Shown piece after piece: positions 1 through 12,535 of a stretch of DNA of 64,000 nucleotides. Position 1 is the stretch's first letter; each line of letters starts with the position of its first letter. Made by a program: the position numbers and the translations under genes. Below the pieces are notes generated by a model. It worked only from the letters and a program-made list of their open reading frames with translations. It did not search any database and was not told where the DNA came from. The stretch is taken from the NCBI GenBank assembly GCA_958298945.1, contig OY282609.1:66622220-66686219 (forward strand), read 5' to 3'. The DNA comes from Atherix ibis. Taxonomy: Eukaryota > Arthropoda > Insecta > Diptera > Athericidae.

Positions 1-850
1 TTTGAGATCATGGTGGATAATAGTATTGCGTATATAAAAAGGAGTGTCGACAATTGTACGGAGTATTTGTGATTGAAGGGAATGTATTCAACTGGAATTG
101 GAAGGCTTAGTAGGATGCCAGAGTTCTAGCCCGTAAGTTCATATTGGTTTCAGTAGGACATTCTATAAAAGTACTTACTATAGTTTAGAACATTTGTCTA
201 GAAGTCGAAGTAGTTATAGGTACGTCTTTTTAGTTCTTGTTTTTAAGTCTTGTATATCGGTTCCATGTCAAGCGTTTGGCTTTTATTTTCCACCTGGTAA
301 ACCAGTTTTTAAGGGTTTGGGATTGGACAATTTCGGAGATATATTGGGGATTTTCGCTAGATGATACGGCCTCATTGGCGTATGTAGCAAAGGAGATATT
401 GGATGGGTCCAAGTATATTTCTAATATCAAAGGGATTTTTGGAGAGTAAGTTGGATTCGTTTACTTGAAAGTGTCAGTTGGAAAGGAAGGAATGAAATAA
501 GTAGAAGGAAGGATCCTCTTAAATTTTTAGAGTAAGCCCGGGTGCAAAACTCTATCGAAAGCTTGACTTATATCAAGAAACCCAATGAGCCAGTACCCTT
601 TTCTTTCTAAAGAGAATGCAATAAAATCGACGACTCAATGACAATGCTGAGTAGTACAATTTTCAGAGCGGAAACCAAATTTGTGGTTCGGAATAAAATT
701 ATGAGGATTCGAGTAGGAGATTTGAGCTGCAGTGGCCTATTTTTTAGGAAATGGTTTATTGATTTATTAGGTTTAGGAATCATTTTTGTAATGGCAAATT
801 TCCAGAGAATTGAGAAAAACGTGTTGTTTTCCAAAGAATGGGAAAAAAAT
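1..850 (-). mobile_element. Jockey-like non-LTR retrotransposon fragment (reverse transcriptase)
   Basis: Minus-strand reverse transcriptase relic, running off the left edge of the window. Read on the minus strand from about 834 downward, the pieces come in the correct order for a Jockey-type RT: a WKFAITKMIPKPNK block (about 805-764); the palm motif GFLDISQAFDRVLHPGL (about 533-583), which keeps the first catalytic Asp; a decayed FADD box reading TYANEAV (about 365-385), in which both Asp have become Asn and Glu; and a thumb-like stretch containing TYGLELW (about 95-160), then a segment like ILRTIVDTPFYIRN near 30-70. Frames change between blocks and stops occur, so it is dead. No endonuclease domain is seen upstream of about 850, so the copy is probably 5'-truncated, as is usual for LINEs. 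Jockey clade is inferred from motif wording; the RT call itself is firm. Confidence 0.8.
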
Positions 851-2451
851 GTTCAGGAGAAATTTCCAGTAAAAATTTTCTTAAATAATTTCTTTTAAAA
901 CTTATAATTTATTTATTTAGGTTTTTATTGTTCTTCAAATGAATTTAATGAACCTAAAATTTTTCTTGAACCTCTTAAAATTTAAAACGTAATACTACGA
1001 ATTCTCACGAAAAATTGAACCGATTTTCTACCAGAACCTCTTCAATTATTATTAAGAGCATTATTTTTAAATATTTTACTCAGTTTCATTTCTAAGAATA
1101 TTAATTTTTAGCTGTTCTACATAGACTGTTAGGCCTTTCGAGAAACAAGTTTTAATATAATTGGAAAATTTCTAAAAGTCTCAAAGTGAAAATTTCTCAG
1201 AGCTCATCATCCATGTCTGGAAATATTACGCAAACAAAATAATATCAAATATATAAATTGATCTTCTTCGTAACAGGACTTTGGCAAAAAATTTTGCAGC
1301 AGTCTACAACATAATTCCTAGCATAGAAAATATAAAAGTTTTCAAATAATTAATAATGGCATAAAATATATACAAAAATAATAGAAGTAATACTCACCAA
1401 TAATTCATCAATATGTCACCATGTCGTACAAATAGATATTCTATTATTTATAATAAGAGTATTTTTAAATTAGTAAAATATTAAATATACTTTTTCACTA
1501 TATATTTTCTGATTGAAAATATCAAAAATATTTGAAATGAGAACAAGCAAGTCCCAATAAAATCAGTTGCACAAAAATTGAACCAATAACAAATACAATT
1601 TACAATAGCGTAATCTGATTAAATTAACTTATCCTCCATTACAAAATTCAAAATTTGTTAGGAAAGTAGAAAAGCTAAGAATACAAACCTTTTCACCTAC
1701 CATATTTAAAGAGAAAAATATTTTTGAAATTTCTTCAGAACAATATAAAGTTTATTTTTTTCATGATATATTTTTAACGTTAAAATATTGTCAATAGCAA
1801 CTCGAACAAAATCTCATTTGTTTTTTTTTGGATAAAAATAAAAATTGTTCACTTCCGTTTAAAATATCGATAACTGGGCAATCAAGAAAGCACAATGAAC
1901 GTTATCCTTGCAGATTCGTTTGCTGTTCAAAATTCGAATACACGCTAAAATATATTTGTACATATAAGAAAGGTTTTATTATAGAACAGTTGAACTCTAT
2001 ACACACACACATATATATATATATATTGTACATATATATACTAAGGAAATTCGTTAGATTTTTACAAGAAAAATTGTTAAAAATTAAATTAACAAGAGAA
2101 CTTTATTAGGAAGATAAATTTGTCCTAGTAGCGAAAAAATTTTACGCAGCATTTAAGAAAAATATCCAGATATATTGTTAGTAGCAGACATTCAAAACTA
2201 TGTAGCAATTTGTTTTGGAATTTATATTCTTAAATAATTACTTATTTAAATTAAATAGAATGTTTTTCAACGATATACAAAAATATTGTGCAAAATTTAA
2301 AATCAAAAAAAGGAAAATCTTGATAAAGTTTAACACATTTTTCTGAATACTAACGTTATCAATAAAAATATTGGATAATATTTAAAATGCCTAAGTGATC
2401 TTTTATTATTTTCATTAAATTTATATTAAATTTTTTAAGCCTTGCTTCAAA
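851..2451. other. A+T-rich intergenic DNA, no gene seen
   Basis: Dominated by A/T runs, with no frame that resembles a protein. It contains an AC then AT dinucleotide run at about 2001-2040. The open frame over 1828-2109 is rich in repeat-encoded Ile/Tyr and starts at a non-ATG codon, so I do not consider it coding. Confidence 0.6.
2001..2041. repeat. AC/AT dinucleotide microsatellite
   Basis: Alternating AC units change into AT units, with one short interruption, and then a second (AT) run. Seen directly. Confidence 0.8.
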
Positions 2452-2543
2452 TCCTAGCTAATGTTTTCGAGACAATAATTCAAAAACGGCTCTATCTCTG
2501 CAATATATTTCCACACAATCAATTTGGCTTTAGAGCAGAATAT
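2452..2543 (+). mobile_element. Short Jockey-like reverse transcriptase remnant
   Basis: About 30 uninterrupted codons on the plus strand read LANVFETIIQKRLY, then FPHNQFGFRAEY. This is the RT segment in which family members carry a 'FE..I..RL' helix followed by an H-Q-FGFR motif. The flanking sequence on both sides is ordinary A+T-rich DNA, so only this piece survives. It is on the opposite strand to the relic at the left edge and is therefore probably a separate insertion. Clade is inferred; RT origin is fairly secure because FGFR in this context is distinctive. Confidence 0.7.
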
Positions 2544-5500
2544 TTCTATAAAAAATTTCAATCAAAACATTTCTGGAAAAAAAAGTTCTATTACTAAACA
2601 TGTGTGGGTAAATTTTGAATTAAAATGTTTATTTTAAATAATTATTACAGAAGGAATTGTTTACTTATGAAAAAAATTATGTTCTAAAATTTCTGTTCGT
2701 TTTTTTAAAAAATAGTTGCCACAGAAAGTATTCAGTTTTTTTTAAATACTAATAGAATTAGCATTTGTATAAAAACATAGATTTTATGGTTTCTAAAGTA
2801 CCTTTAATACAAAAATTGTTTTAAAAAACAAAATCGAACTACTGCAAGTGTATATAATTTGAGTTAATCTATAATTTGTAATAACACCTATTGTTTATAA
2901 TTAGCTGTCTATTAAATATTTGTTAGTTCTGTTTTTTTTCTTCAGTTTTTTGTTTTCAAAATCGATACAATTCAAATCAATGAACATAAACATGACCTTT
3001 TCAAAATCGACCCAAGTTATGCACTCAATTGATTTTGACTTTGAATATTTCCTTAATATCTTTTAAGTATATGTTCATACATACAAATACGTTTAATATT
3101 CCCTCCAAAACTCTGCTATACATACAACATACACATTCATATAAAGCATATCATATCGGTATATTCTCTTAAGGCCTAGGTCATGTACAAATATAGAAAA
3201 TAATCACATAATCGTGCAGATGAATGGACAATATTCGAACATTGGAAAAAATAGCGAAAAGCCCAAGAAAAAATACTAAATAAATGCAGAAAACCGAAAA
3301 AGTAGACATTAACCACAATCACTAGAGATTTATCAGTAACTTCCAGACTATTTGGTCGAATAAAGTACCCTTCAATCAGCCCTCCAGAAATTTCATAGTA
3401 AAGCGATTCGCATACATGAGCCACAATTTACATAAAGTCAAAGCCATGGCAGTATAAGGTCGTTTTCTACTCTGATGGATAGAGCCATCAATAGAAACTA
3501 TCCAAATCCAATAGCAGAAGCGACGCATATTATGCGCCTATTCAATCCTTTCCTGCCGCCTTCAGCTACACGTCTAGCTATAGACTTACGGTTCACAAAT
3601 ATGTATATACGTACATATACATGTATAATCTCGTCTCTTTTTATAAGATTACCTATGCATACTTTAGGTATATAAACACCCAATCCCCTCTCCTTTCACA
3701 TGACCGTGTATATATTTTTATTTAGCATCAGATCAAACTTTTGTCCTTGCAACATTGTATGTATTTTACGTAAAAGCATATCGATCGATTTATATCCGTT
3801 CGAATATCCTTTTTATACATGAAATAGCATACACATTCCTTTCGGCGACCCCTCGAAAAGTATTTTATACAATATAATCTTATGGCAAACTACATAGTTT
3901 AGTACTCGCGTTTCGAGTTAAACAAAAAAAAAACGAACTTGTGTAGGTATACGAATGTAAATGTTCGTATATCAAAACGCAATTGGATATGAACAAATAA
4001 ATAAAGTGAAGCAAAAAGTTGTTGTAAAATTTATGTACGATTACATGCCCTATAAAATGACGCAGGTTGTGGAGGAATGCATGTTAAGCAAAAAAACGAT
4101 GACTTTGAATTCACTTCCTTCTACACGTATACAGCCTAGAAAGATGCTAAACGTAAGCTTGGCCATAAAAAGGCTCTTAGATGTGTTTAAGCATACAAAT
4201 AGCGTGAATTCTTGAGAGTGGAAAGTAAAGAAAAAAAATTCTAGGAATTCACTTCAAGCAATAAAATATCTAAGTTGCCTTGCTTTTTTGGTTACTACCA
4301 CTACTATGACTGTTGCGATTACTCATCAAGACGAAAGAAGGGAGGAAAATTTCCTTTTTGGAGTACTTTGCGGAAAAGGCTATGCGCATAAAATTTAATA
4401 TGAAATTGCCACCATCTCTGCTGTGTTGAAGAGTCTAACAACATTTCTCCACCACTTTTAAATGCAATTCACAATTTTGCAAAAAGGAAATGGATTTCGG
4501 TTTTTCGCAAATTGAAAGAAAATTGAAAACTAAAAATGAAAAAACATCGACCATCATATCATCAGTATTTACTTTGGGATATGATCGATTCAAAGAAATC
4601 TTATCCTCCCCCATTCTTGGTGATATGCTACGATAATACTTTGTATGTTCCTAAGTATTTGTAGTATGCATAAATGGAAATAGAAATTTTCTTATTTTTT
4701 TTTCTTGGTGGGATGGTATTATGAGATTGTCGAATTTTATGACATTTTAAATATGAAAGATAAGTTAAATAAACGATCATGAAAATTTGAAAGTAAGAAA
4801 AGGAACATATTTTTGACTATTTGGGTTTCATTCCTATTTAAAGTTAATTCCTTATGGTATAAGCTTTTGGAGATTTTATTTTTTATTTTGTTTATTACAA
4901 TAAATTTCATTATAATAAAAATTTGATTATTATTTGGGGTTAATAGTTTATTTGATTAGAAATTGCACTAAGACAATAATTTTTCTGTAGCTTTTTTCTG
5001 CAGGAAATAGTTGCAATACACTTTTCTTCGAATATATTGTATTACGATTATTATGTAATTTAATTTTATCAAAAGGTGCGAGCTTTTAACAAGAGAATAT
5101 TTAATAGACATTTACGTTTTTCTTTGAAAAAAAAATATTATAATTAATATACAATAGAAACTAAACTAAATATTATTAGTTTAGTTTTCTAACTAAACGA
5201 AAACTTGTCATAAAAATTCAGGAAACTTAATTTGTGCTTCCTAAAAATTTTACTAAAATTGAACCCCAAACATTGTAATTTTTATTTATAAAGTTTTTTT
5301 ATTCCCTTTATATTATTTTTCTAAAAAAATTCCAATTTTTTAAATATTTTTTACTTACTAACTTCTAATTTTTACATTTTTACAATTAAATTTTGATTGT
5401 TAAAATAAAATTCAAATTCAAAAATAAACTATAAAGTTTACAATTTAACATTAAATTTCTGATTCGCAAAATATCAGAAAATTATCATAACAATTTTATT

Positions 5501-7490
5501 TCATTATTATTTATTAATAAGCTATGTTCATAAAAAACTTAAAAAAATATCTTCCATTTTATATAAAAAGAATTTATTTATAAATAATTTGAACAAAATC
5601 ACATCTTACATGATTTAAGTTTATTATTATATGTAAAATGTTTACAATAATTTTAATATTAAAGTTTTTTTTTTTACATAAACTTTCATATTATTTAAAA
5701 AAAATTTTTAAATTATTAATATCTATAGTGAAAATTGCTTTTATCAAAAACAGTTTCAAAATTACCATTTATATAATTTTAAATATATTTAATTTAAATA
5801 AATGAAAAATTTGCCCATTATTAATTTAAGTTTTTACGCTTAGCAATACATTTTCAAGTAAATATGACCAATTTACGTAAAGAAATAATATATTTCCACT
5901 TCACAAAATAATTTTTTACCATTTTGAAATCATTTCAGTTTTATCATAAATCAACTTTATTTTCCTTACTATATAAATACGAGTACAATGGAATAAAAAA
6001 AATTAAGGGAAGTTCGGAAAATATATTAAATGAGAATAAGAAAAAAAATCTCAGAAAGTGCATTTCCAACCCAAAAAAAAAACGATTGAAAATTGCACCC
6101 ACAAATGACAGTTTTACACGATTTGACAACATTGACAATAACCGAATCGGCAGGATAAAATTAACAAAATCAATGAATTGTTATACAAGTGCACAATGTG
6201 CATTACAAATTGTTGCTGATTATACAAATTGAGGGTTTTTCCTTCTATCCTGTTAAAACGTGACAGTAGTTTTATTTTGAACGGTTTTGAAACGACAACA
6301 ACATGACAATAAAAATTGCAAAGAACTTCTACGAGTATTTATCCATAAAATAAAGATGAAAAAAAGTGGCGATAAAATGTGAAAGAGTTGTAGAGCAAAA
6401 AAAAAAATGGACAAGTATGGAAGACTGTAGGAAATAGGGGAGCATCTAAGTGTCAGGATATTGTGGTAAAATATAGAACGTGAACGATTTTCATATTCAC
6501 TTGCATATACGAGTATACATGCATCACCAACCTACGTATATCAAGTGAAAATTAGAACAGGAATGGCAGCAAGAGCGGAGGCAAAAATTGTAGCTCTTAT
6601 AAATTGGGTTAGATAAATTTGGCCTGATGGGATGAGATACTTATTGGGCAGTGATTGAAGGTTAACACGATGGTCGGAGATGCGAGAAGTAAGAATATTG
6701 CACCTGTTTTCATTGCATGACTTGAATTGTGGATTGCGTGTTTGGAATGCATTTCTCGATTCTGATTTGCTACTTTTCGTAGCCCACAACCCTACGTTGG
6801 CTAAGGCCAACAACCATTGCCAACCAGACATCTACACGTTGAACAAGACCGATATGCCAGGTCCTTGTCGCTTATTTGTTATTCGCTCCTTTTATCTGAA
6901 CAAGAAACGATTATGTTCCATTGGTTCATGTCCTTTTGTTTTCCTATCTAAACTTACTGTTCTGTTATATTCATTGGCACTCGGAATATGTACGTGACGG
7001 CAATTTTTCTGTCTCAATATTTGTGTCACAATTACACCTTATAAGCATTTTCTAAGATTGAATTTTCCCAAATAAATTTCTACAAAATAATCTATGACAA
7101 CTAAACTAGAACGACAAACACTATAGTAGAAGAGAAAACCTGTAAGTGAGATATTTCAAAGTAAAAAAATATGATTAAAATAAACCTCCCTAAAACTTAC
7201 GTGCATTCTTACGTAGGCAAAATTCTATAGTTTTCTCTCTTCAGCTGTGACAGATTTCAAACTAACATCGCAAAAAAACTCATCTACCTTCCATATTATT
7301 ATAAAATTGTACATAATATGCCAATATAACATAGAAAACTTATATAATTTACAAATAATGTGCATAATCAATATTGAATGACATTGAAATAAGAAAGACT
7401 CCTTTTTTTCTACTTTAAACCAAAAAAAAACTGTAAATGCCAATTAAAGGGTGAAATTTATAATAAATTAATCAAATTTGAATATTTGTA
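2544..7490. other. Intergenic DNA, no identifiable gene
   Basis: Mostly A+T-rich with many short homopolymer runs. Two stretches are less A+T-rich and stay open longer: 3,180-3,680 and 6,480-7,000. In the second, the minus strand is open over 6,541-6,831 (96 codons, ending in a hydrophobic stretch RATIFASALAAIPVLIF) and the plus strand is open over 6,680-6,997. Neither resembles a family I know and both may be chance frames or unrecognised repeat sequence. Confidence 0.5.
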
Positions 7491-8728
7491 CCAGGTGTAT
7501 AAGCTTAAATCCGCTGTTTCGTCATAGATGGCGTGAGGGAGCGTATTAACCCATTCTTTTTTTTATGAGTTTGACATCTGCCAACATTAATCAATGCACA
7601 TTGTCAGCAATTTCGTACAACAACATACATTTTTCCTTTGGTAATCATGTCTAGTTTTGTGCCAGCAAAAGAGCATATGCGGGAAGGTCTGCTTTTCTGC
7701 TTCAGTTTGAAGAAATCGGATGCCGAATCGCATCGAATACTTATGTAGGCCTATGGTGACAGTGCTTTATTGGAAACAACGTGCCGAGATTGGTTTTGTC
7801 GGTTCAAGGGTAGCAATTTTGACTTGTGGGACAAGAAGCGTGAAAATCGGCCTAGGAAAGTTGAGGACCGTCAATTGCAGACTCTTTTGGATGAAGACGA
7901 TATCCAATCGCAAAAAATGCTCGCGGAGCAATTGGGTGTTACTCAACCAACCATTTCCATACGTCTGCGTGCCATGGGGAAGATTGAAAAGATCGGAAAA
8001 TAGGTGCCGCTTCAATTGAATGATAGGCAGATGGAGCGACGCCAAAACACATGCGAAATCTTCCTCGCTAGCAAAGAAGAAAGTCGATCCTGCATCGGAT
8101 TGTGACAGGCAATGAAAAGTGGATATATTGCGAGAATCCTAAAGGCAAGAAATTGTGGGTTGATCCCGGCCAACCATCAACATCTTCCCCAAGACCAAAT
8201 CGCTTCCGACGGAAGACGATGCTGTGCCTTTGGTGGGATCAGGAGGGTATCATCTACTATGAGATGCTGAAACCTGGTGAAACTGTCAATGCCCACCGCT
8301 ACAATCAACAACTGATTAAATTGCACCTTGCTCTACGTGAAAAAAATGTCGGAGTATCAACAAAGACATGACAAGCTGATTTTTCTCCACGACAACGCAC
8401 CATCGCACACGTCAAAAATGGTCCGAGACTACTTCGCTTATTCACCAGACCTGGCCCCTTCCGACTACCACCTGTTTTCGTCGATGGGCCTCGCGCTCAC
8501 TGAGCAGCACTTCGTTTTTTACGAAGAAGTCCGAAAATGGCTTGGTGAGTGGTTCCCCTCGAAAGAGGAGGAATTTTTTTTGGTGTGGTATCCAAAAATT
8601 GCCCGAGAGATGAAAAAAATGTGTAGCTAGCAAGGGCAAGTACTTTGAATAAATTTGTTTTTGCTTTCTATAAAAAAAAACATGTTTTTTTTGACTAAAA
8701 AACAGCGGATTTAATATTATACACCTGG
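7491..8728 (+). mobile_element. mariner element A1 (mauritiana-type), full length, dead
   Basis: A complete Tc1/mariner-type DNA transposon of 1,238 bp, close to the usual 1.3 kb of mauritiana-type mariners. The left terminal repeat begins CCAGGTGTATAAGCTTAAAT. The right end, read in reverse, begins CCAGGTGTATAATATTAAAT. Both ends abut TA (7489-7490 and 8729-8730), the target duplicated by mariners. The interior carries the broken transposase frame annotated separately. Three more copies of this family are in the window (35,066; 50,658; 59,226), all in the opposite orientation. Confidence 0.93.
7647..8652 (+). pseudogene. mariner transposase pseudogene (family A, copy 1)
   Basis: The ancestral protein was a DD34D mariner transposase that cuts and pastes the element at TA sites. 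The start is MSSFVPAKEHMREG at 7647, followed by the helix-turn-helix region and a WDKKRENRPRK-type linker. Lesions seen: a TAG just after an ATG codon near 7747; a TAG at about 8001, where the family has Trp (GKWVPHEL); and a frameshift near 8070. The first catalytic Asp is lost (TGNEKW instead of TGDEKW, about 8108). There is another frameshift near 8340. About 11 codons are deleted between the second and third Asp (LHDNAPSHTSKMVRDY runs straight into FAYSPDLAPSD), which leaves 23 residues where the family has 34. The reading frame ends KYFE-stop at 8652. It cannot encode an active enzyme. Confidence 0.92.
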
Positions 8729-10689
8729 TAAATGTAGTAAATACCGAATAAAAGTAAGTATATATATGATTACATGCGAATGCGTTTGGATTTGCTATTA
8801 ATAACACAATAAATTCCAAATAGTAAAAATTCTGCCGAAAGTTCCTATTGAAAATACCATATTACCTAATCAAGCTTCTTACTTTATATAACTTTACGTT
8901 AAAAAAGGGATTCTTAATAAATTTTTTACTATACGAGTATATACAAAATTGAATAGTTTAACATTCAGCAATACAATAAGTTGTCAGTTAATTAATTTAA
9001 AACTTTGAAGCATTCAAAATATAATTTTATCGATAATAAATTTAAAAACAACATTTAAAAAAAATTATTTTGCAACGAATATAAAATTATTCTGAGTAAA
9101 ATTTGTACAGAAAATTTTTACTAAATATTTTTATTGAAAATTTGACTGAAAAATTTTTAACATATGCTTTTTTGTTATTTACGTACAACCTATTACAAAA
9201 AGTAAATCTTCTTAATACGTTTTATTTATATTGATCACTTAGACTTATTGTAATTTTTATACGTCTGATGTTCTATGTATTATCAACCTAACGTGAAAAT
9301 GGAACTTGTTTCTTTAATTAAACAATAAGTTTCAATTCTTTTGTCGAAAGTAAATCAGCTGAACCAAAAGCTTTTATATTTATTTAATAATTTTTCAAAA
9401 ATGAAACTTTTATTATCAGAAATATTGTTACTTTTACTATAATTTTATTTCAACTTAGTTAAAAATAAAAACAAACAAAAATGGCTTGATTCACAATGAA
9501 AACAATCAAGATCATTGAGCTTTTTCGTTTCTATTTAAACAAATTTTTAAGATTTTCTAATTTACTTTACTTAAATACAAATTACGCACGGTTTATGTAT
9601 TTTCTTTTTTTCTTTTGTATTTATTTAAGAGTTGAGAGTGCAAAAATCTGTCAATAAACAATTTGTAAAAGGCTTTAGCTTGAACTAAAATGAACTTTCG
9701 TAAACTTAGAATAAAGTTTTTCACTGAAAATTTGAGTATTGTATTTATAAGGAAAATACACATTTTTTAAATAAAATTTTATTAATAGGGTTACTTAATT
9801 ATTTTAAATTGCAATCGCTCTATTGCTTACAAAAATTTTATACATTAAGATACAAAATGTAAATTTTCTTTTACAAAAATTAGTCTTTGAATTTTTATTC
9901 TTTTTATTAAACAAATATTTTTATATTATAGTCTACGATTTAACATTTACTTGAATTTTAAGTATTTTACAAATATTGAATGAAAAATTTCAGATCTTTT
10001 TGGTTTAATTTAATTTTGGAGACTTTCTTTTAAATTGATTTCTGATATTTTGACTTGATTCACTAAATTACCATGAGAACTTTTTTCACTTGCGAATTGT
10101 GATTTACAATTCAAAAACAGCAGAATATAAAAGCTAAAATCGACGTAATTTCGTTATTATTCATTCAGTTAAAACGTTTTAGAGTTTTTACTAAAGCATC
10201 ATTGCTCTCAACTCTATTATTTTGAAGCTTTTAAATAAATTTTAATACAATTGGTATATACAGTTTCTTATAAATTGCTCGAATTTTTTTATATATTTTT
10301 CAATAAGAAAAATTATTTTGAACTTTTTACAGAAAATAAATGGCCATTTTTTAATATTATTGATATTTTTAATAGAAAAAATTTCATCAAAAGGCAATTT
10401 ATACCCGTATAAATAAATATATTTAAAAATGATATCAAAAGAATTATAGTAAATTTAACAAATTAAAAATAATAAAATTTATTCCGTTATTGTTGCTTTT
10501 ATATAGTAGATTGACAGTAATTTTCAGGTTAATTTAAGAAATAAATGGCTTTTAAAAATTATATAAAGTTTTCAGTTTTTTTTAATATTTTTTTTTCTTT
10601 AAATAAAATTATTAGTGCATAGTATTTTGATAAAAATAAATTATATAAGAGATTTCATATTATTTAATATTAGCATTATTATAAAATAT
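8729..10689. other. A+T-rich intergenic DNA
   Basis: No gene or transposon recognised. Around 9,095-9,150 there are irregularly spaced copies of a degenerate 'TTTTTACTGAAAA' motif, the reverse complement of the 13-bp unit of the satellite at 43.8-44.4 kb. Confidence 0.6.
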
Positions 10690-12535
10690 TTTTTACATTA
10701 GTTATTTTTCTAGGAAAAAGGCTTTTCAATATTTCAAATTTAGTTTGTGACGAAAATTTTATAATTTCCACCTTTTTGGATCTGACTTTCCGCTGTCCAT
10801 CTGTGACACTGGAAGAACATATATCACGCGACGTTTTCAATACTATCTCCATAAGAGCATTCTGGGCTCCCAGTTTCACCCATCCGAAATAAGTACTTAT
10901 GGTAGTATCCATTTCCAGTCAAAAACTGTGTGAGGTAATAATCCACGTCTCCATATCCTCGGTCTAACCATTCCCACAAATTTCATGTCAGTGTTTTGGT
11001 CCAACTTCCTCTGGTCTCGTTATCGTATTGGTATTACCACCTATTGAGAGTTTCTTCCCTAGATCGTACGCTTCTTCAGGTCGCAGTCCTTTCTTTAGCT
11101 CATATAACCTCTTCCGTTCTTATATAAAAGGTCGATGGTATCACTATTACACTCACTAGAATCGTGGGTTCAGATACCGTCCTATAGGAACAAGCCACTC
11201 TAAGAGTACCTGTTCTCTATCATATATTGCAGCCATATGTTTCCGATACATTTCTTTCTTCAGAGTATCAGCCCAAATCTCATAGCCGTATAAGAGTGTG
11301 GTATGGGTGGTGGACATGAGGAGCTTTCGTTTGTTAGGCGATGGTCCACCTACATTATATTGCTCATGGGCCTGCTGAACGCTGTCAAAGTTTTGATTTG
11401 CGTCCAGTGCTTCATCATTGTGTCCAGTCGCACTGCAAGGTATTTGATCGCTGGCTAAGTTGGAATAATCTCGTCTCCCACTAGAAACACTATTACTGGA
11501 GGTATTCGTCTTTTGAAGAGTAAAAAAATCTCGGTTTTTTCAGCTGCTAGACTTAATCCATGAGTTCTTAGTCATGCGGTAAGTCTGCCGTATGTATAGG
11601 TTGAACTTTATTTGAGCCCTCTCACCGCATAACTAGACTGAGCTTCCTTCGGGCCTTCTTCCTATTTTTTTTTATTTTGCTTCCTGCATGCTTCAGTTCC
11701 CCTTCAATAAAGAGAGGAACCTCTTCTAGGGGAGAAATATACCTTTCTATTTGTCTTTCTAGCCCTTATACCTTTCCTAGCCCTTTCCCACTAAGGACAT
11801 TTTTCGAGGCATCGAGGCATCATAAGCGCGAGTGATAAGACGCATACTCGTACCTCTTTCTGCAAAATCCGGTGCGTCAGCTGTCGATTCCATAATTGCA
11901 AGACCATCTCTGTATCACTTGTTTTCATTCGTCCTTGTTTGTGCAGCTTAAAGGTGATTTTCCAGTACACCACATCTTTGGCTAGCTGCTTGAAGAATTT
12001 CCAGTACACCACATCTTTTGCTAGCTACTCGAATGCTTAAGTAATATCTGGAATCGTTCCTATGCAGCCAGGCCGACGGAAACTGCGCGTATTTCCGGTG
12101 TTAATAACATCTAGATTCAACCTTGACGCCATTTCTAGTACACGTTTTCCCCTGTAGTTTGTTATTGGCATACCTCATCCCAGGGCTCTGGAGTTAAAAT
12201 CGCCAGCAATAATACACAGACCTCCTATTCTCCGCATTTAATTTGCCAACCCATCCTGTCCTTCTCTCTGGGGATCCTGTATGCTGATGTTTGGACTGGT
12301 TTTAGCAGCACACAGCCGTGACCTATGCCCTGCGCATCCAGACGTATCCTCTTCCGCATCCATGTCCCTCTACCAAAATTTTCTTTAGATTTAAAATCCA
12401 TACTGCTACTGTACCAAGGGCATCCTCAAACCATCCTGGTCCGTTCCTGATCCGGTATTATTCACTTATAGGGACAAGGTCAGCTTGTAGATCCACAATA
12501 AGTTGGAAAAGCAAATAATCAGCCGTTCTAATTCT
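10690..12535 (-). mobile_element. R1-like non-LTR retrotransposon, internally deleted
   Basis: Minus-strand LINE relic, less A+T-rich than its surroundings. In transcription order: an apurinic-type endonuclease segment (about 12,530-12,040) with the GDFN motif (about 12,194-12,205) and the strongly family-typical block VLEMASRLNLDVINTG followed by FRRPGCIGTIPDIT; an endonuclease-RT linker with a DASMPRK-like motif near 11,810-11,825; a jump into the end of the RT palm and thumb (about 11,560-11,250), with AAEKTEI, PAIKYLAVRLDT and TTLLYGYEIWADTLKKE; and a C-terminal region with DYYLTQFLTGNGYYHKYL (about 10,955-10,900) and a decayed Cys/His cluster ending FFQCHRW (about 10,795). The catalytic palm, including the YADD-type box, is missing and stops and shifts are frequent. 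R1/LOA-like is my call from the motif set; the exact clade is uncertain. Confidence 0.85.
11962..12039. repeat. 39-bp tandem duplication inside the R1-like element
   Basis: Two adjacent copies starting CCAGTACACCACATCTTT (at 11,962 and 12,001). The copies are nearly identical for the first 30 bases and then diverge. The period equals 13 codons. Confidence 0.85.

Noticed and set aside
638..898. Plus-strand frame of 86 codons
   Set aside because: Antisense to the Jockey-like RT relic, whose minus-strand motifs are clear.
1828..2109. 93-codon plus-strand frame
   Set aside because: Partly encoded by the AC/AT microsatellite and starts at a non-ATG codon.
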